30,968 bases of DNA. Origin: PALSA-1004 sp947474275. GTDB lineage: Bacteria; Pseudomonadota; Gammaproteobacteria; Burkholderiales; SG8-41. Positions 24,065 to 30,968 of the stretch are shown here, piece after piece. The stretch is from contig CANJHY010000038.1 of NCBI GenBank assembly GCA_947474275.1, positions 1 through 30,968 on the forward strand. Reading direction: 5' to 3'. A program made the translations under genes and the position numbers. Below the pieces are notes generated by a model. It ran no database searches, was not told the DNA's origin, and was given only the letters and a program-made list of their open reading frames with translations. Numbering within the stretch: position 1 is the stretch's first letter; every line of letters begins with the position of its first letter.

Positions 24065-24799
24065 TCACGTTGATTGCGCTGCGGGCAGGATGATCGACTG
24101 ACATCCTGCAGCGTCGCAGCGCAGGTAACTGCCTTGCGTATACCAGTCGGCGAGCACCCAGCGCTCGCACGCATGTCCGTCGACAAGATGCCGGTGCAGG
24201 GCCGGGCGGTGGGTGTGGCCGTGAATCAGGCGCGGATAGCCGTGTTCGCGCAAAACAGCGTCGACGGTCGCCGGCGTCACATCCATGATGGCCTCGGACT
24301 TGAGCAGCTTTTTCTCCGCATTTTCCGTGCGCAGGCCGGCGATGATCTGCTTGCGCGCGGGCAGCGGCTGCGCAAGAAACTGTTTTTGATAGGACGGGTT
24401 GCGCACCTTGGTGCGGAATTCCTGGTAGCCGGTGTCTTCCGTGCACAGAGTGTCGCCGTGCATCAGCAGCGTGTGCGTGCCGTTGAGATCCACCAGCGTT
24501 GGGTCGGGCAGCAGCTTGGCATGACAGGCAGAGCCAAAGCGCTCGCCGATCAGGAAATCGCGGTTGCCGTGCATGACATACAGCGGAACTCCGCCGTCGC
24601 TGAGCGCGCGCAATGCCGCCAGCACAGACGAGTTGAACGGGTCGTCATCGTCGTCGCCCGCCCAGTATTCGAACAGGTCGCCGAGGATGTAAAGCGCTTC
24701 AGCCTGCGCCGCGGGACCGCGCAGGAAAGCGAAAAACGTCTGGTTGATGGCAGGACGGGTGGGGCAGAGGTGCAGGTCAGAGACAAAAATGCTGTGCAT
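24065..24799 (-). CDS. lpxH: UDP-2,3-diacylglucosamine diphosphatase LpxH
   Basis: LpxH hydrolyses UDP-2,3-diacylglucosamine to lipid X in lipid A synthesis, acting at the inner face of the cytoplasmic membrane. The 244-residue calcineurin-like metallophosphoesterase has every di-manganese ligand at the E. coli positions: Asp8 and His10 (SDLHL), Asp41 (GDLFEYW), Asn79 (HGNRD), His114 (MHGDTLCT), His195 and His197 (HGHTHRP). It is the last gene of the minus-strand operon and converges on the Cys/Met enzyme with a 22-base gap and no terminator. No Shine-Dalgarno sequence precedes its ATG; the bases upstream belong to a heptanucleotide repeat (24805-24885), which is odd for an essential gene. 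Confidence 0.97.
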   Translation of the reverse strand: MHSIFVSDLHLCPTRPAINQTFFAFLRGPAAQAEALYILGDLFEYWAGDDDDDPFNSSVLAALRALSDGGVPLYVMHGNRDFLIGERFGSACHAKLLPDPTLVDLNGTHTLLMHGDTLCTEDTGYQEFRTKVRNPSYQKQFLAQPLPARKQIIAGLRTENAEKKLLKSEAIMDVTPATVDAVLREHGYPRLIHGHTHRPALHRHLVDGHACERWVLADWYTQGSYLRCDAAGCQSIILPAAQST

Positions 24800-24804
24800 T
24801 TTTG

Positions 24805-24885
24805 GTGATGGGTAATGGGTTATGGGTTATGGGAAGAGCCAAATGCCGCGGTTTAGCTCATCACCCATTGCCCATTACTCATCAC
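24805..24885. repeat. heptanucleotide repeat forming a large hairpin
   Basis: On the plus strand, TGGGTAA, TGGGTTA, TGGGTTA and TGGGAAG run in tandem (24809-24836); the facing arm holds CCCATTG, CCCATTA and CTCATCA (24864-24884). The arms pair from GTGATG (24805-24810) to CATCAC (24880-24885) with a few mismatches, and the inner part continues with GAGC/GCTC and AAA/TTT. It fills the 92-base gap between ppiB and lpxH and ends 5 bases before the lpxH start codon. Similar heptamer arrays occur in other bacterial genomes; no transposase is nearby. Confidence 0.7.
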
Positions 24886-24891
24886 AAGCTA

Positions 24892-25383
24892 CTAGGCCAC
24901 TTCCGCTTTTTCGATGATCACGTCTTCCACCGGCACGTTCTGGTGGCCGCCCTTGTTGCCGGTCTTGACGCCCTTGATCTTGTCTACTATGTCGGCGCCG
25001 TCGGTCACTTTGCCGAATACGCAATAGCCCCAGCCCTGCGCATTCGGCGCGGTGTGGTTGAGGAAATCATTGTCGGCGATGTTGATAAAGAATTGCGCGG
25101 TGGCCGAATGCGGGTCGCCCGTGCGCGCCATCGCGACGGTGTACTTGTCGTTCTTAAGCCCGTTGTCCGCTTCGTTCTTGATCTGCTCGCCGGTCGGCTT
25201 CTGTTTCATGCCGGGCTCGAACCCGCCGCCCTGGATCATGAAGCCGTCGATCACGCGATGGAATACGGTGTTGTTGAAATGGCCGCTTTTGACGTAGTCA
25301 AGGAAATTCTCGACCGTCACCGGCGCCTTGGCGGCATCGAGTTCGAGGGTGATGACGCCGTGATTGGTGTGCAGTTTGACCAT
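24892..25383 (-). CDS. ppiB: cytoplasmic peptidyl-prolyl cis-trans isomerase (cyclophilin)
   Basis: A 163-residue cyclophilin without signal peptide, so cytoplasmic; it accelerates cis-trans isomerisation of peptide-prolyl bonds. Active-site residues are present: Arg43, Phe48, Met49 and Gln51 in FHRVIDGFMIQGGG, then AMARTGDPHSATAQFFIN and GWGYCVFGKV. The Trp that gives cyclosporin sensitivity in human cyclophilin A is replaced (FLNH region), as usual in bacteria. The start has a good site (AAAGGAA) lying in the 10-base gap after the preceding ppiA-like gene, so the two are co-translated. The two proteins are clear paralogues. Confidence 0.96.
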   Translation of the reverse strand: MVKLHTNHGVITLELDAAKAPVTVENFLDYVKSGHFNNTVFHRVIDGFMIQGGGFEPGMKQKPTGEQIKNEADNGLKNDKYTVAMARTGDPHSATAQFFINIADNDFLNHTAPNAQGWGYCVFGKVTDGADIVDKIKGVKTGNKGGHQNVPVEDVIIEKAEVA

Positions 25384-25393
25384 GGTGGTTCCT

Positions 25394-25981
25394 TTATTTT
25401 GCGGCCGGCTTGTCGGCGCCGAGTATCTTCACGTCTTCGATCACGACGGGTTTGCGCGGCACATCGGACTGGAAGGGGCCCATCGGGCCGGTTTCAAGCG
25501 CGGCGATCTTGTTGACGACGTCCATGCCCTTGGTGACCTTGCCGAACACTGCGTAGCCCCAGCCCTGCGGCGTGGGGGAGCTGTGGTTCAGAAAGTCGTT
25601 ATTTTTGTGATTGATGAAAAACTGCGCAGTCGCCGATTGCGGGTCCGAGGTGCGCGCCATGGCGATTGTGCCAATGTCGTTCTTCAGGCCGTTATTGGCT
25701 TCGTTCTGCACCGGAGCGCGCGGTTTCTTCTGCGCAAAATCATTGGTGAAACCGCCGCCCTGGATCATGAAGCCATTGATCACGCGGTGGAAGATCGTGC
25801 CTTTGAAGAACCCGTCTTTTACATACTGGAGGAAGTTTTCGACCGTCTTCGGTGCTTTGTCGGCGTAAAGCTCAAGCGTGATCGTGCCCATGTTGGTCTT
25901 CAGTTCGACTTCAGGGTTGGCTGCGACGGCGAGACTGCTGAATGCGAGCGCGGCTACGGCAACAAGCGTGCTGATTTTCAT
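25394..25981 (-). CDS. ppiA: periplasmic peptidyl-prolyl cis-trans isomerase (cyclophilin)
   Basis: A 195-residue cyclophilin with an N-terminal signal peptide (MKISTLVAVAALAFSSLAVA, cleavage near residue 20-21), so the mature enzyme is periplasmic. The core repeats the cyclophilin motifs FHRVINGFMIQGGGF, AMARTSDPQSATAQFFIN and GWGYAVFGKV. It is roughly co-linear with the ppiB product throughout, which indicates a local gene duplication with one copy exported. Its mRNA continues directly into ppiB. The gap to the upstream L,D-transpeptidase gene is 70 bases and includes a possible terminator. Confidence 0.94.
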   Translation of the reverse strand: MKISTLVAVAALAFSSLAVAANPEVELKTNMGTITLELYADKAPKTVENFLQYVKDGFFKGTIFHRVINGFMIQGGGFTNDFAQKKPRAPVQNEANNGLKNDIGTIAMARTSDPQSATAQFFINHKNNDFLNHSSPTPQGWGYAVFGKVTKGMDVVNKIAALETGPMGPFQSDVPRKPVVIEDVKILGADKPAAK

Positions 25982-26008
25982 GTGGGTAAACTCGTCAATG
26001 GAAAGAGG

Positions 26009-26052
26009 AAAAAATAGATAGCAGCGTCTGCAGCAAACCGAGTCCTGCTGCT
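26009..26052 (-). terminator. possible intrinsic terminator after the L,D-transpeptidase gene
   Basis: Read on the minus strand, AGCAGC (from 26052) can pair with GCTGCT (ending at 26020), followed four bases later by TATTTTTT. A competing inner pairing GCAGCA/TGCTGC is further from the T-run. The stem is short, so termination would be partial and might lower expression of ppiA-ppiB-lpxH relative to the upstream genes. Confidence 0.35.
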
Positions 26053-27305
26053 CAAGCCCCGCCTTCGTAAAGTATGCGCCAGGCGCCTTTTTCGAAAATC
26101 CAGTACTGGCGTTTCTTCATCTGGTTGGAAAGATTGCTGCTCGCATAATCCTGGTCGAAGCTGACCACGGCGAGATCGTCGCGGCCCGGATAAAGAAAAG
26201 CGCTGACGCGGTCGAGCTTCAGCTTGACGTAAGTTTTGGCGGCGTTGACCTGGCGTTTTTGCTGCGACCACGCGGCAAGGTCCTGCGTGCCGGTCGAAAA
26301 CCCCGGTGCGTAATGCTTGAGATAGGTCTTGGTATCGAGGCTTTCCCAGTCGCGGCGCCATTTTTCGACGCTCGCCATCAGGTCTTTGCGCACATCTTCA
26401 AGGGCCGCGGGTTTGATCCAGTCGATGCCGTCGGCAATGATGACCGGCGTAACGCCGATGCGCAGGTTCTTGCCGAGGGTTTCGAGGTCCTGGTTGGTGA
26501 GCACGACGCAGCCGTCGCTCGCGCGCGGCGGGCGGCTGTAAGTGTCGAGCGGTACGCCGTGCAGCCAGATGCCGTTGCCATTGCGGCCTTCGCGCCGGTC
26601 CATTTCGTTCGGATAGCTGATCGGGAACGCGCCGACGCCGTAGAGCGCGCCCAGTTTTTCGCGCGGCAGATTGTCGGTCACGTGATAAACGCCGAGCGGC
26701 GTTTTCTTGTCACCTTGCTTGGTCTTGTCTGAGCCGTTCTTGCCGCTGCTGACGTAGTAGTCGGCGAGATAGCGCGGCACGCCCTGGTTATTTTCGAACA
26801 CATACAGCGTCGACTGGCGCGTATCGACGATCAGCACGTGCTTCTGCTCGGCGGTCATCTGTAGCAGGTATTTCGGCACGCGGTCGGCAGGGCGCTCGAA
26901 ATTGACGCGCGCCAACCGCACGCGTGCTTCGTCGCGCAGGTCTTCGATGCGGTCGCGCGGCGCGTTGGGCGCTTCGCCGAGTTCGCGCAGGGGCCTCGAG
27001 CGCGCGAGCAGCAGGTCACCCTTGATCAGGTGGGCAAGGCGGAAATTCGGGTAGCTCCGGATGACCTTGTCGACTTCTGCGAGAGCCGCCTCGAGACGGT
27101 TATTGCGGATCTCGAGCAGCGTTTTCACCAGCATCGCTTCGGGTTCGATCTGTGCCGCTTCGCTGCTTGCCGCCGCAGTTTTTTGTACGGCCTGGCGGCT
27201 GCCCATCGCCGCGGCATCGAGGGCGATGACGGTGCACGCTGCGGCGACGATCAGTCGCCATACGGGGCTGAAGGTGCCGACGTTGCGCGCTGTCATGGCG
27301 GACAT
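26052..27305 (-). CDS. L,D-transpeptidase (YkuD) with TPR-like N-terminus and NTF2-like C-terminus
   Basis: A 417-residue secreted enzyme of the YkuD family, which forms or breaks peptide bonds at diaminopimelate in peptidoglycan or attaches proteins to it. Parts: signal or anchor helix (about 15-35); a TPR-like helical pair (about 55-105, AMLVKTLLEIRNNRLEAAL); the YkuD domain (about 155-290) with catalytic His249 (WLHGVP) and Cys266 in RASDGCVVL, an Asp where SHGC is more common; and a C-terminal NTF2-like domain (about 305-417) with W...W..LD...YL..Y...F spacing. I start at ATG 27305, which overlaps the upstream stop (TGATG); TTG 27308 and ATG 27296 are alternatives. The same C-terminal domain occurs in the upstream TPR protein. 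Which peptidoglycan reaction it performs is not determined. Confidence 0.92.
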   Translation of the reverse strand: MSAMTARNVGTFSPVWRLIVAAACTVIALDAAAMGSRQAVQKTAAASSEAAQIEPEAMLVKTLLEIRNNRLEAALAEVDKVIRSYPNFRLAHLIKGDLLLARSRPLRELGEAPNAPRDRIEDLRDEARVRLARVNFERPADRVPKYLLQMTAEQKHVLIVDTRQSTLYVFENNQGVPRYLADYYVSSGKNGSDKTKQGDKKTPLGVYHVTDNLPREKLGALYGVGAFPISYPNEMDRREGRNGNGIWLHGVPLDTYSRPPRASDGCVVLTNQDLETLGKNLRIGVTPVIIADGIDWIKPAALEDVRKDLMASVEKWRRDWESLDTKTYLKHYAPGFSTGTQDLAAWSQQKRQVNAAKTYVKLKLDRVSAFLYPGRDDLAVVSFDQDYASSNLSNQMKKRQYWIFEKGAWRILYEGGA

Positions 27306-28357
27306 CAACTGCCGACGCGCTCCTGCTGGATCAGCCAGTGGCCGCCGGTTTTGACCAGCACCAGCGTCTTGGTGCTCGCGACCTTGAGGTTCGCCGAGCG
27401 GTAACTCTGGCGGAACGTGACGGACACACGATTACTGTCGGCGAATTTCACTTTCGGCGACTCGACGCGCACGTCGATTTTCTTTGGCTTGGCAATGCGC
27501 GACTTGCGCGCGGCTTCCCAGTTGGCGCGCGGTTCTCCGCCGGGGGTCTGGAAGTCTGCCGCATAGAAACCGAGGTAACCCTTGACGTCGTTGTCCGACC
27601 ACGCCTTGGCCCAGCTGTTGACTGTCTTGAGGACATCACTGTCGCGGGACGCGGTGGATTTCGCGGGCTCTGCAGGCTTGGTCGCGGGGGCCGGGTTCGC
27701 AACAGACGGCGTTGGCGTTACCGCGGGCGCCGTGGCCGGCGGCGGGGCGACCGGCGCCGGCTTGCTGGTGACGGCCGCGACGACGGTGGAAGGGGTTTTA
27801 CCCGCGGCGGGCTTGCCGGTGCCGCGTGTGCCGCTCGAGAACAGCTCTTTGATCATCTCCAGCTTGGTCTGTGCCGCGGTATTGCTTTTATCGAGCTGCA
27901 GCGCCTTGTCGTAGGCCTGCGACGCCATCTTGGCGTAAATGTCGCCAAGGTTTTCGTGCGCGGTCGCGTAGCTCGGGTGGGTGCGGATCGACATTTCGAG
28001 CGCGACGCGCGCCTTGTCGTACTGGCCTTGCGATGCATAGAGCACCGCTAGGTTGTTGTACGGCTCGGGCAGCTCAGGGTAATCTTCGGTCAGGCCGGCA
28101 AAAATCCTGATCGCGTCGGCAGGCTTGCTTTGCTCGGTGAGGATCAAGCCTTTCAGAAACCGGCCGCGCGCGTCTTTCGGATTGGTTTTGAGAAAATTAT
28201 CGACGCGCTCAAGCGCCTGCGCCTGCTGGCCGGAACGGAACAGTTTGCCCGCTTCCGCATAATCGTCGGTTTGCGCGCCGGCGAATGCGGCGAACACGAG
28301 GCCGGCGAGGAGCAGGGCGATCCGTGGAATCGAGTTCAGCGCGTGCATAAAAGTCAT
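27305..28357 (-). CDS. TPR-repeat periplasmic protein with NTF2-like C-terminal domain
   Basis: A 350-residue protein with an N-terminal signal peptide (cleavage near AGA/AQT, about residue 29), about four tetratricopeptide repeats (about 33-165; for example PYNNLAVLYASQGQYDKARV), a Pro/Ala/Thr linker (about 180-235) and a C-terminal NTF2-like domain (about 243-350). That domain aligns by eye with the C-terminus of the next gene's L,D-transpeptidase (shared W..AW/W..DW, YL..Y...F, V.F.Q.Y.S..L and final GW/AW-I...E). ATG 28357 is taken as the start; ATG 28348 is possible. It is the first gene of the minus-strand operon and overlaps the transpeptidase start. Likely a scaffold or partner for the transpeptidase; this is inference. 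Confidence 0.88.
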   Translation of the reverse strand: MTFMHALNSIPRIALLLAGLVFAAFAGAQTDDYAEAGKLFRSGQQAQALERVDNFLKTNPKDARGRFLKGLILTEQSKPADAIRIFAGLTEDYPELPEPYNNLAVLYASQGQYDKARVALEMSIRTHPSYATAHENLGDIYAKMASQAYDKALQLDKSNTAAQTKLEMIKELFSSGTRGTGKPAAGKTPSTVVAAVTSKPAPVAPPPATAPAVTPTPSVANPAPATKPAEPAKSTASRDSDVLKTVNSWAKAWSDNDVKGYLGFYAADFQTPGGEPRANWEAARKSRIAKPKKIDVRVESPKVKFADSNRVSVTFRQSYRSANLKVASTKTLVLVKTGGHWLIQQERVGS

Positions 28358-28359
28358 TG

Positions 28360-28368
28360 TGCTATACT
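28360..28368 (+). promoter_or_regulatory. putative extended -10 promoter of cysS
   Basis: TGCTATACT (28360-28368) is a near-consensus extended -10 element on the plus strand in the divergent gap between the TPR gene and cysS; there is no good -35 box. Transcription would begin near 28375, giving a 5' leader of about 200 bases. On the minus strand the same bases give TATAGC, a possible -10 box for the TPR operon, so the two promoters may overlap. Confidence 0.4.
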
Positions 28369-28432
28369 TTTTGAAATTTCAGGGTGTTAGTCTGCTAATC
28401 TCACAGATTTTACCAAGAACCCCGGCCAATTT

Positions 28433-28444
28433 AAACACGTGTTT
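28433..28444. promoter_or_regulatory. perfect 12-bp palindrome in the cysS leader
   Basis: AAACACGTGTTT is a perfect 12-bp palindrome about 60 bases downstream of the putative cysS start of transcription. It resembles a protein-binding site. The rest of the leader (28445-28576) is very GC-rich, with CCCGG/CCGGG and CCCCGGGG self-complementary blocks just before ATG 28496; I see no gene there. Confidence 0.3.
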
Positions 28445-28576
28445 TTCCCTTCCCGGAAATAAGCCGGGCGCCTGCCCCCCGGGGCCGGCCGCCGGATGGC
28501 AAAACCCCTCCCGCTACTGGCCAGGATGGCGGGCAAAAGGAAGCCGTTAATCGCGTCAGTTACCCCGGTTCCCGTC

Positions 28577-29947
28577 ATGCTCAAACTCTACAACACGCTT
28601 GCCCGCGAAAAACAGGAATTCAAGCCGATAGTCCCCGGCGAGGCGCGCATTTACGTCTGCGGCATGACGGTTTACGACTATTGCCACCTCGGCCATGCGC
28701 GGGTGATGGTGGTGTTCGACGTGATCACGCGCTGGCTGCGTGCCTCGGGCCTCAAGGTGACCCATGTGCGCAACATCACGGACATCGACGACAAGATCAT
28801 CAAGCGCGCTGCCGAAAACAAGGAGCCGATGGCGGCGCTAACCGCGCGCTTTATCGCCGCGATGGACGACGACGCCGCGGCGCTCGGCGTCATCAAGCCC
28901 GACTTCGAGCCGCGGGCGACCGAATATATCCCGCAAATGCAGGAAATCATCCGCGTGCTCGAGCAAAAGGGCCTGGCTTACGTGGCGCCCGACAAAGACG
29001 TCAATTACTCGGTGCGCGATTTCCCGGGCTACGGCAAGCTGTCGGGCAAGTCGCTCGATGATTTAAACGCGGGCGAGCGCGTCGAGATCCAGAAAAACAA
29101 ACACGATCCCCTCGATTTCGTGCTGTGGAAGCATGCCAAGCCGGGCGAGCCGGCATGGCCCAGCCCGTGGGGCGACGGGCGCCCGGGCTGGCACATCGAG
29201 TGCTCGGCGATGTCGAGCGCGCTGCTTGGCAAGCATTTCGACATCCACGGCGGCGGCCAGGACCTGCAGTTCCCGCACCACGAGAACGAGATCGCGCAAT
29301 CCGAGGGCGCGCACGGCCATACCTTCGTCAACTACTGGCTGCACAACGGTTTCGTGCGCATCGACGACGAGAAAATGTCGAAGTCGCTCGGCAATTTTTT
29401 CACCGTGCGCGAAATACTCGCCAAGTACGATGCCGAAGTCGTGCGTTTCTTTATCCTGCGCGCGCACTATCGCAGCCCGCTCAATTATTCCGACCAGCAT
29501 CTCGACGACGCGCGGCAGGCATTGACCCGGCTCTACACGGCGCTCAAGGCGCACGATGCAGACGCTGCTCCGATCGATTGGAACAACGAAGTCGCCGCGC
29601 GTTTTCGCGACGTCATGAACGATGACTTCAATACGCCGGAAGCGGTGGCCGTCCTGTTCGAACTGGCGGCAGAAGTGAACCGCAGCAATTCGAGCGATGC
29701 CGCGGTGCTGCTGAAGTCGCTCGCCGGCCTGCTCGGTCTGCTGCAGCGTGCGCCGACCGCATTCCTGCAGGGCGCGCCCGGCAATGACGATTGGACGCCG
29801 GCACGCATCGAGGCGCAGATTGTCGCTCGTGCTACGGCCAAGCAGGCGAAGAATTACGCCGAAGCCGACCGCATACGCAAGGAACTGCTGGCCGCGGGCA
29901 TCGTCCTCGAAGACGGGCCCAAGGGCACTATCTGGCGCCGTAATTAA
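28577..29947 (+). CDS. cysS: cysteinyl-tRNA synthetase
   Basis: CysS charges tRNA-Cys. From ATG 28577 the product is 456 residues and starts MLKLYNTLAREKQEFKPI, the conserved N-terminus; in-frame ATGs at 28496 and 28526 would add up to 27 residues of no known similarity and lack ribosome sites, so I prefer the short form. Class I signatures: HLGH (the HIGH motif) in YDYCHLGHARVM and KMSKSLGNF. Zinc ligands are Cys28 (YVCGMTVYD), the Cys of WHIECSAMSS, and His/Glu of FPHHENEIAQSE. The anticodon-binding C-terminus (RKELLAAGIVLEDGPKGTIWRR) is complete. None of its three possible starts has a clear Shine-Dalgarno sequence. Confidence 0.97.
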   Translation: MLKLYNTLAREKQEFKPIVPGEARIYVCGMTVYDYCHLGHARVMVVFDVITRWLRASGLKVTHVRNITDIDDKIIKRAAENKEPMAALTARFIAAMDDDAAALGVIKPDFEPRATEYIPQMQEIIRVLEQKGLAYVAPDKDVNYSVRDFPGYGKLSGKSLDDLNAGERVEIQKNKHDPLDFVLWKHAKPGEPAWPSPWGDGRPGWHIECSAMSSALLGKHFDIHGGGQDLQFPHHENEIAQSEGAHGHTFVNYWLHNGFVRIDDEKMSKSLGNFFTVREILAKYDAEVVRFFILRAHYRSPLNYSDQHLDDARQALTRLYTALKAHDADAAPIDWNNEVAARFRDVMNDDFNTPEAVAVLFELAAEVNRSNSSDAAVLLKSLAGLLGLLQRAPTAFLQGAPGNDDWTPARIEAQIVARATAKQAKNYAEADRIRKELLAAGIVLEDGPKGTIWRRN

Positions 29948-29968
29948 CGGCGGCGCGCGGGGACACAT

Positions 29969-30968
29969 ATGTTGCCGGTCCTCCAAAGCGCGTTCGGGTT
30001 TGTTGCAATTCTGGGGCTGGCCTGGCTCGCCAGCGAAAACCGCCGCGTAGTGGCGTGGCGGACCGTGATTGCAGGCGTTGCGCTGCAAATCGTGTTTGGG
30101 GCTGCGTTACTGAAGCTCACCGTCTTCAAACAGTTTTTTCTCGCGCTGAACGATGCGCTGCTCGCGCTCGAAAAGGCAGCGCAGGCCGGCACGACATTCG
30201 TGTTCGGCTATCTCGGCGGCGCGGCGCTTCCGTATGCCGAGACCGGAGCCGGTTCCACTTTCATACTGGCTTTTCGCGCGCTGCCGCTGGTGCTGGTGAT
30301 CAGCGCGTTATCGTCGCTTCTCTTCTACTGGCGCATCCTGCCGTGGATAGTGCGCGGGATTTCGCGCGTGCTCGAAGCGACCATGGGCGTGGGCGGCGCG
30401 GTAGGCCTGTCGACCGCGGCGAACATATTCGTCGGCATGGTCGAGGCGCCGCTTTTCATCCGGCCCTATCTCGCGCAAATGTCGCGTGGCGAACTCTTTA
30501 TAGTCATGACGTGCGGCATGGCCGGCATTTCCGGCACCGTGATGGTGATTTACGCGAGCTTTCTTGCGCCGGTCATTCCCGATGCGCTCGGCCACATCTT
30601 GATCGCGTCCATCATCAGCGCGCCCGCCGCCATCGTGGTTTCGGTATTGATGGTGCCATCGGCCGGCGTCGCAACGTCCGGACGGCTGGTCCCGGCGCAG
30701 CAGGCGTCGAGCAGCATGGATGCGATCACCACGGGCACGCTCGACGGGCTCGATCTGCTGCTGAATATCATCGCGCTGCTGATCGTATTGGTCGCCCTGG
30801 TGATGCTCGCCAACTTCATGCTCGAAGCGCTGCCCGCGTTCAATGGCAGGCCGATCACACTGCAGCGCATGCTCGGCATACTTTTGTCGCCGCTGGCGTG
30901 GCTGGTCGGCGTGCCGTGGAGCGAAGCACCGGCGGCGGGTGCGCTGCTGGGCACCAAAACCGTCCTCA
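29969..30968 (+). CDS. concentrative nucleoside transporter (CNT/NupC family), 3' end outside window
   Basis: ATG 29969 opens a frame that stays open to the last base (333 complete codons), so the gene is cut by the right edge. The product is strongly hydrophobic and follows the CNT/NupC pattern: N-terminal helix pair (MLPVLQSAFGFVAILGLAWL), then LEKAAQAGTTFVFGYLGG, the substrate/sodium-site loop GLSTAANIFVGMVEAPLFIR with the conserved Glu-Ala-Pro, and MTCGMAGISGTVMVIYASF. These carriers import nucleosides with protons or sodium. GGGGA at 29960-29963 region is a modest ribosome site. It starts 21 bases after cysS and could be co-transcribed with it. Substrate preference cannot be told. Confidence 0.9.
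   Translation, partial: MLPVLQSAFGFVAILGLAWLASENRRVVAWRTVIAGVALQIVFGAALLKLTVFKQFFLALNDALLALEKAAQAGTTFVFGYLGGAALPYAETGAGSTFILAFRALPLVLVISALSSLLFYWRILPWIVRGISRVLEATMGVGGAVGLSTAANIFVGMVEAPLFIRPYLAQMSRGELFIVMTCGMAGISGTVMVIYASFLAPVIPDALGHILIASIISAPAAIVVSVLMVPSAGVATSGRLVPAQQASSSMDAITTGTLDGLDLLLNIIALLIVLVALVMLANFMLEALPAFNGRPITLQRMLGILLSPLAWLVGVPWSEAPAAGALLGTKTVL

Noticed and set aside
24802..25515. Plus-strand open frames of over 200 codons opposite the cyclophilin genes
   Set aside because: Shadows of the two paralogous cyclophilins, which is why the two antisense frames also look alike.
1..30968. Defence, toxin-antitoxin, CRISPR, prophage or other mobile system
   Set aside because: Every large gene is a known housekeeping or envelope gene in its conserved order, with uniform composition and no integrase, transposase or repeat-spacer array.

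Overview
This window is a stretch of ordinary chromosome from a GC-rich Gram-negative proteobacterium, most likely a betaproteobacterium. Outer-membrane biogenesis (lpxH) and a FimV/HubP polar protein point to a Gram-negative cell. The gene order leuC-leuD-leuB-asd-fimV-truA-trpF-(trpB-trpA)-accD-folC-SPOR protein-cvpA-purF-Met enzyme matches the backbone known from Pseudomonas and betaproteobacteria. Having trpB and trpA between trpF and accD, and cysS/TPR/cyclophilins/lpxH next to it, favours Betaproteobacteria. I see no tRNA, rRNA, IS element, phage gene, CRISPR array or defence system.

Layout. Positions 1-3889: a membrane protein of the DUF2339 family (5' end outside the window) overlapping a secreted, membrane-anchored DUF3999 protein. 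Positions 3947-6310: chorismate synthase (aroC) and an MFS transporter. Positions 6374-10754: leucine biosynthesis (leuCDB) and asd (aspartate family amino acids and meso-diaminopimelate). Positions 10967-13924: fimV with its own leader and a strong terminator. Positions 14035-17441: truA and the tryptophan genes trpF, trpB, trpA. Positions 17681-22629: accD, folC, a SPOR-domain protein, cvpA and purF. Positions 22816-24042: a PLP-dependent Cys/Met enzyme behind what looks like a regulated leader.

From 24065 to 28357 five genes run on the minus strand. In transcription order they are a TPR lipoprotein-like or secreted protein, an L,D-transpeptidase, a periplasmic cyclophilin, a cytoplasmic cyclophilin and lpxH; this is an envelope-related operon. 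Divergently from it runs cysS (28577-29947), followed by a concentrative nucleoside transporter cut by the right edge.

The genes themselves are conventional and nearly all are confidently identified. What deserves a second look is between them: a promoter-palindrome-hairpin-terminator leader before the Cys/Met enzyme (22645-22815); a terminator read through by a 19-codon ORF that overlaps the truA start (13979-14038); a 12-codon ORF with a good ribosome site that overlaps the accD start (17646-17684), preceded by a long imperfect hairpin; and a heptanucleotide-repeat hairpin that replaces the ribosome-binding region of lpxH (24805-24885). Neighbouring TPR and L,D-transpeptidase proteins also share the same C-terminal NTF2-like domain. 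I did not find a clearly new multi-gene system here.
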